From Prorocentrum cordatum (lineage: Eukaryota; Sar; Dinophyceae; Prorocentrales; Prorocentraceae), in NCBI GenBank assembly GCA_963575745.1, contig CAUYUJ010000703.1, positions 406,549 to 470,548 of the forward strand: 64,000 nt of DNA. Reading direction: 5' to 3'. The translations under genes were made by a program, and so were the position numbers. Positions 59,691 to 64,000 of this stretch are shown here, in pieces. The stretch's first letter is position 1. Every line of letters begins with the position of its first letter. The notes under the pieces are model-generated. The model did not search any database, was not told the DNA's origin, and saw only the letters and a list, made by a program, of their open reading frames with translations.

Positions 59691-61367
59691 ATGGAGGCCG
59701 CTGCCGTGGACCGGTGGCGCCCGCGGCGCCGCCCGCCGCGCCCCGAGGCCGCCCGCAGGGCCCAGTACCTCCAGGCGGAAGCGCGGGTCGCGGAGCACCT
59801 GCTGCGCAGCTTCGGGGAGCTGGCGCAGCACCGAGGCAGGCAGCCCACGCGGCTGGCCACGGCCTTGGTAAAGGCGCTGGCCGAGCGCGCGGACCCAGCC
59901 GGCGACGGCCCTGGCAAGCGCGAGCCGCCGTCCGAGGCGCACGCGGTGGCGCTGGCCCAAGAAGCGTTGGCGGCCGCCCGCGCGCCAGGACCAGGACACG
60001 ACTTGCTGGAACGGCTACGGCAGGAGGCCCGTGCCGAGCGGCAGGCGGAGGCAGCACGCGGCGCGGACGGCACGGCGGGGGCTGAGCTCAGGCCCGAGGC
60101 GCTGGCCGAGCAGCAGGCCGCGACTGCCGAGGCGCTGGCGGCCGCTCGCTCCGCGGGGCTGGAGCAGCACCTGGAGACCGAGCAACTGGCGGAGGCAGCG
60201 CAGGGCGCCGAGGCCGAAGCCTCGCGCCCGACGGAGGCGGAGCACACGGCCGCCGAGGCCGCGCCCCTCGGGAAGGAGGCCGAGCGCCTGGAGGCCGCTC
60301 CCGAGGTGGAGCACGACGCGGGCGCGGAGAGGCAGGGCGGGAGGGCGGGCACGGGCGCTGCCGAGCACGACGGCCAGCAGCGCGACCAGAAGCAACACGC
60401 CCAGCAGCGCCACGCCACCGAGCACCACCGAGACCAGCACGACAACGAGGACCAGCAGCACCACGCCGCCCAGCACCACCGCGTCGCCCACGGCTGCGCT
60501 GGACTGGAGGGGCCAAGTACTGCCACCTTCCTTGGAAGGCATGCCGCGAGGGGTGCTCGGGGCGGCATCCCCGAGGGTGCCTCGCGGGGTGCTGAGGATC
60601 TCGGGGGTGGAGCGCGGACACCACAGAGGACTGGCCGTATTGCCGTTCCCCTTGGAAGGCATGTCGTGGCGGATGCCCAGGGTGACCCTCACCCTGGGGG
60701 TCAACCGCGGGGTGCTGAGGATCTCGGGTGCGGCCGCGAACACGCTGATGGATCAGCCCGTCAGCAACGCTCCCTGCGCCTCCGCCAGACGCGCAGGGAG
60801 AGAGGGCGGTCCCCAGGGACGCGGCCCTCTGAGCGGTGGCCGCGCGACGCGCGGAGCGTCGGGCGCGGCCGCCGCGCGACGGCCAGCGGGGCTGCGGGGG
60901 AAAGTCCTCCTCCTCTCCTCCTCCTCCTCCTCCTCCTCCTCCCTCCTCCTCCTCCCTCCCTCCTCCTCCTCCTCCTCCTCCCTCTCGTCCTCCTCCTCCT
61001 TTCCCTCCTCCTCCTCCTCCTCCTCCTCCTCTTCTCCTCCTCCTCCTCCTCCTCCTCCTCCTCCTCCTCATCGTCCTCCTCCTCTCCTCCTCCTCCTCCT
61101 CCTTTTCCTTTTCCTTCTCCTCTCCTCCTCCTCCTCCTCCTTTTCCTCCTCCTCTCCCCATCCTCCTCCTCAACACCCCCCTCCTCCACCTCCCCCTTCC
61201 GCCTCCTCTCTGCCACGGGGCGCGCTTCGGATGGTAACACAGGGTGCTCGTCTCGGGCCCTGCCCAGCCCCTTGCCCCCCTCCCCCGCCTCGGGCTCCGC
61301 GCCCCCCTCCGAGCCGCCATCTTGTTGGCTCCTTCCAGTCAGCGCTAGCCGACGCCAGTCGACGTGA
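59691..61367 (+). CDS. Candidate coding frame: Ala/Glu/Arg-rich, probably coiled coil
   Basis: An ATG at 59691 in a favourable context (CGCCATGG) opens a frame with about 90 percent G/C at third positions up to about 60520. The first 120 residues look globular and helical (ARRAQYLQAEARVAEHLL, LATALVKALAERADPAG), then comes a Glu/Ala/Leu/Gln-rich stretch likely to form a coiled coil, and a His/Gln-rich low-complexity tail. Beyond about 60900 the frame only reads through a (TCC)n array, so the annotated end is not a true terminus; an intron or frameshift may intervene. The antisense frame at 60743-60015 is also open and has a long Val/Leu/Gly run that could be a membrane segment, so the strand is not certain. 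No family recognised. Confidence 0.35.
   Translation: MEAAAVDRWRPRRRPPRPEAARRAQYLQAEARVAEHLLRSFGELAQHRGRQPTRLATALVKALAERADPAGDGPGKREPPSEAHAVALAQEALAAARAPGPGHDLLERLRQEARAERQAEAARGADGTAGAELRPEALAEQQAATAEALAAARSAGLEQHLETEQLAEAAQGAEAEASRPTEAEHTAAEAAPLGKEAERLEAAPEVEHDAGAERQGGRAGTGAAEHDGQQRDQKQHAQQRHATEHHRDQHDNEDQQHHAAQHHRVAHGCAGLEGPSTATFLGRHAARGARGGIPEGASRGAEDLGGGARTPQRTGRIAVPLGRHVVADAQGDPHPGGQPRGAEDLGCGREHADGSARQQRSLRLRQTRRERGRSPGTRPSERWPRDARSVGRGRRATASGAAGESPPPLLLLLLLLLPPPPPSLLLLLLLPLVLLLLSLLLLLLLLLFSSSSSSSSSSSSSSSSSPPPPPPFPFPSPLLLLLLLFLLLSPSSSSTPPSSTSPFRLLSATGRASDGNTGCSSRALPSPLPPSPASGSAPPSEPPSCWLLPVSASRRQST
60532..60780 (+). repeat. Imperfect direct duplication of about 120 bp
   Basis: CCTTGGAAGGCATG at 60532 and 60652 (120 bp apart), and CGGGGTGCTGAGGATCTCGG at 60585 and 60708 (123 bp apart). 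Confidence 0.75.
60908..61190 (+). repeat. (TCC)n microsatellite
   Basis: TCC/CTC array with CCCTCC and TTTTCC interruptions, about 280 bp. Confidence 0.95.
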
Positions 61368-61369
61368 AA

Positions 61370-62340
61370 TCGACGCCCATCGACGCTGCACTGGCGCCCT
61401 CTCGTCGATTACCAGACGCTGGCGGCGCACGCGAGTGCAGTCCAGAAACGGAATTTCGAGGGCACAGCTCCCCTGGATTGCAAGCGAATTTCCCCCCCTG
61501 AGAAAGCAGGACCGGCGCAGATTCGGACAGGGACAAATCGAGATCTCTGATATGCCAGCGGCCTGGACGATGCATCCCGTGGGCGAAAAACATATCCGCA
61601 TCCACAGCCTCGTGGCCCAGTCCCCTGGGTTGCGACGCCGCGTATCTGGCGTTTTTTCGTGGATGCCCAGCGCAGAACTTGTCCGTGCTACCGCGTGTCC
61701 GCTGGATCGCGCCCTGGAGCCCAGATCGCGAGGGCGTGTTCGGCGCACTTGAGCATCGGGCGCCGCGGCCGTTCCAAACGCTCCAGATAGCTGTGGGGAT
61801 GCTCTGGAGCAGTTTATCCTGGTCACGGGCCCGTCCGACCGCGCCTCTTTCCTAGACCCCCCGCGCCTCTCCCCCCTCTCCTCTTCGGAGGGCCGCTTGG
61901 GGGACCATCAAGCCGAATTCGGATGAGGTAGGATCTCGCCAGATCGCGCGGAAGCATGCCAGGCTGGGATGGTTCTCGATGATGGATGCACCACGGCTGA
62001 TGCTGAATTATTACACCTCCGAAGAATAGCAACCTGCGCCAACGAAAGTGGCCAAGGATGGACCGAGGAGGCAAGGATGCAAAGGCACTCTGCGGAAGGT
62101 TGCCCATCCTGACCATGCGGGTTGACTGAATGCCGTTTGCACGTGGCCGATCGGGGAAGCCCTGAACCTCTATGCTGGTGTTAGGGCGGGCATGTCCGCC
62201 CACAGGCGGATTTTGGACGGCCAATGACTACTCCGACGGTATGACCCCACACGAGAATCTATTTAGCTTGCCCCTCGCCGTTTTCTTCTGCAATGCACCC
62301 TGCTAACAGGGGGCACAAACAGGGGCCCCAGTGCCGAGTC
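61370..62340. other. Spacer without recognised gene
   Basis: Mixed-composition DNA with short frames on both strands. No repeat or domain noted. Confidence 0.5.
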
Positions 62341-62344
62341 GTAA

Positions 62345-62790
62345 AGCCTTTCGGCCATGCTTGAACCTTGCGGTCCGCTCGCCGCCAGAGCCTTTCGGCC
62401 CCAGCGGCAAATCGCAGAGCTTGCCAGCCATGCTTGAAACTTGCGGCCCGCTCGCCGCCAGAGCCTGTCCGCCACAGCGGCGAATCGCAGAGCCTGCCAG
62501 CCGTGCTTGAAACTTGCGGCCCGCTCGCCGCCAGAGCCTGTCGGCCTCAGCGGCGAGTCGCAGAGCCTGTCAGCCATGCTTGAGCCTTGCGGCCCGCTCG
62601 CCGCCAGAGCCTTTCGGCCCCGGCGGCGAGTCGTAGAGCCGTTCGGCCCCGCGTGAACCTGGCGTTCCGCTCTCCGCCAGAGCTTTCCGGCCCCGGCGGC
62701 GAATCGCAGAGCCTTTCGGTTCCGCGTGAACGTTTCGGTCCGATCGCCGCCAGAGCGTTTCGGCCCTGGCGGCGATTCGTAATGGCCTTC
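62345..62790 (+). repeat. 73-bp tandem repeat, about six units
   Basis: GCCGCCAGAG or its variant starts at 62381, 62454, 62527, 62600, 62673 and 62746, exactly 73 bp apart each time. Later units are more diverged. The unit is stop-free in most frames, which explains long open frames on both strands. Confidence 0.95.
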
Positions 62791-62889
62791 GGCCCTGCAC
62801 CACTCAATCGCCCATGTGTCCCGCACTACTGCGGAACCGCGGGATGTTTGCCGGCGACCAGCTCGGCATAGAACACTTGGATTGCTGAC

Positions 62890-63310
62890 GCGAAGTGCAA
62901 GCCCCATAGGGGGGATGGCCCGCGAGGGTTCTGGCCTGACACTTCCTCGCGTTTCACTCACAGACGAGGCTCCCGCCTCATACTTCCTCCAGGCCTCAGG
63001 AGCCTGAAAGTGACGACGCTTACAGGAGGGCGATGACGCGCCTCGGATTCGAACATGAAGTGCAAGCCCCGCGGGGAGGGGGCTCCCGCCTGAGACGTCC
63101 TCGCAATTCACTCACAGACGAGGCTCCCGCCTGATACTTTCTCAATATTCAGGCCCCAAGAGCCCCAAAAATGACAACAGTTACAGGAGGCCGATGACCC
63201 GCCTCAGATTCGAACTTGAAGTGCGAGCCCCATAAAGAGGGGGCTCCCGCAAGAGACTTCCTCGCAATTCGCTCACAGACGAGGCTCCTGCCCGAGACGT
63301 TTCACAGGCG
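62890..63310 (+). repeat. 161-165-bp tandem repeat, about 2.6 units
   Basis: GAAGTGCAAGCCCC (last copy GAAGTGCGAGCCCC) starts at 62892, 63057 and 63218. Units also share CTCACAGACGAGGCTCC and TTACAGGAGG. Confidence 0.9.
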
Positions 63311-63345
63311 AATGATGATCATGATGATGTGAGTGATGACGATGC

Positions 63346-63399
<54 letters not shown>

Positions 63400-63611
63400 G
63401 GATAATGAGGATGATGATGATGAGGCCCGTGGTGATGATGGTGTGTGAGTGATTGGATTGAGTGCGTGATAGTGCGATCGTGTGTGGTGAGTGTGTGGCT
63501 GATAATGACGGGGTGAATGATTGAGTGTGAGTGACTGATTGCGTAATAGAGTGATCGTGTGGTGAGTGTGTGAGTCGTGATGACGATGACGATGATGATG
63601 ACGATGATGAC

Positions 63612-63675
<64 letters not shown>

Positions 63676-63690
63676 GTGCGAATGATTGAG
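63310..63690 (+). repeat. (GAT)n microsatellite in two blocks
   Basis: GAT arrays at 63312-63425 and 63576-63676 flank a GTGAGTGATTG-rich stretch that is itself partly duplicated (63440 and 63515). Confidence 0.95.
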
Positions 63691-63815
63691 TGAGTGAGCG
63701 TGCGAAGGGAAACTAAGCCGAAGGTGTTATGACGATGATGGTGCGTGAGTGATTGAGCGAGTGAACGTGCGAAGGCAGAAGAGGCGCGGGGTGTCCAGAG
63801 AACACAAGATCCCCA

Positions 63816-63940
63816 CTTAGGATGTGGGGAACATAATCAAAACATGCCCCAACATAATCAAAAATAATGGGAAAATCGTGCCCTGACTATTTTTGACTCT
63901 TTTTGGATATTTCTCCTGTAGAAGGACAGGCCCGACTTAA
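63816..63940 (-). mobile_element. TIR element family D, copy 3, reverse orientation
   Basis: Its complement begins TTAAGTCGGGCCTGTCC and continues TTCTACAGGAG, AAAAATAGTCA and TTGATTATGTT, as in the 32089 copy. The other end (near CACTTAGG) is approximate. Confidence 0.6.
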
Positions 63941-64000
63941 TGCTGGCGTTCTGCTTCCGACGCCTCCCTCGGGCCTTCCGCCCGGAAGGCCTCCCCGCCG

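Noticed and set aside
62345-62790. tRNA-gene cluster, suggested by the 73-bp unit length
   Set aside because: No cloverleaf pairing, no A or B box and no CCA-type end. The length match is coincidental.
63030-63060. tRNA T-loop-like GTTCGAATC on the minus strand (also near 63210)
   Set aside because: Flanking bases do not form acceptor, D or anticodon stems; it is part of the 161-165-bp repeat.

Overview
This window looks like nuclear DNA of a dinoflagellate. Two retroelements on the minus strand (5' ends at 53069 and 46973) begin with the 22-nt dinoflagellate spliced leader, one copy exact and one with a single mismatch. High-GC coding stretches with G/C-dominated third positions, long non-coding spacers and a very high density of simple repeats fit the same assignment. 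There is no rRNA, no convincing tRNA and no bacterial-type operon. Which dinoflagellate it is cannot be decided here.

The recognisable coding capacity is almost all LINE-type (non-LTR) retrotransposon. LINE-1 (+, 1 to about 5260, 5' end outside the window) has an endonuclease/exonuclease/phosphatase (EEP) endonuclease, a reverse transcriptase (RT), a zinc-knuckle region and an RNase H domain, split by two frameshifts. LINE-2 (-, 46973 to about 40900) is decayed: ORF1 is frameshifted, and an EEP-RT ORF2 keeps one frame for about 3 kb but carries three in-frame stops and an interruption. LINE-3 (-, 53069 to 47405) is the best preserved: spliced leader, 5' UTR, a 497-residue ORF1, a 7-nt gap, then EEP-RT ORF2 with a few frameshifts. 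LINE-3 and LINE-2 sit head to tail. The known 3' side of all three LINEs, and the 5' side of LINE-3, meets a long (TCC)n array in the same orientation relative to the element.

The spacer DNA carries many short terminal-inverted-repeat (TIR) elements. I could define at least seven families by comparing copies inside the window. One family has three copies (9579, 23587, 26057), each bounded by a different perfect 5-bp target duplication. A 253-bp element at 35753 has an 8-bp duplication and lies in frame inside a minus-strand ORF. A CAGT-ended element (30472) is nested inside another element whose intact relative is at 31782.

Layout: 1-5260 LINE-1; 5268-6720 (TCC)n, assembly gap, (TAC)n; 6780-15900 spacer with microsatellites, small TIR elements and a few exon-like stretches; 15900-22600 higher-order repeat block; 22600-25140 minisatellites; 25140-33400 spacer with nested small elements; 33404-34443 telomere-like and 7-mer repeats; 34600-37100 spacer with one candidate ORF; 37100-38990 satellite of about 225 bp; 40700-53069 tandem LINEs; 53069-56250 repeats and TIR elements; 56250-58030 pentamer array; 58050-61370 GC-rich region with one candidate coding frame; 62345-63690 tandem repeats.

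Apart from the LINE domains, no protein family could be named. Most other open frames are stop-poor simple sequence and were left out.
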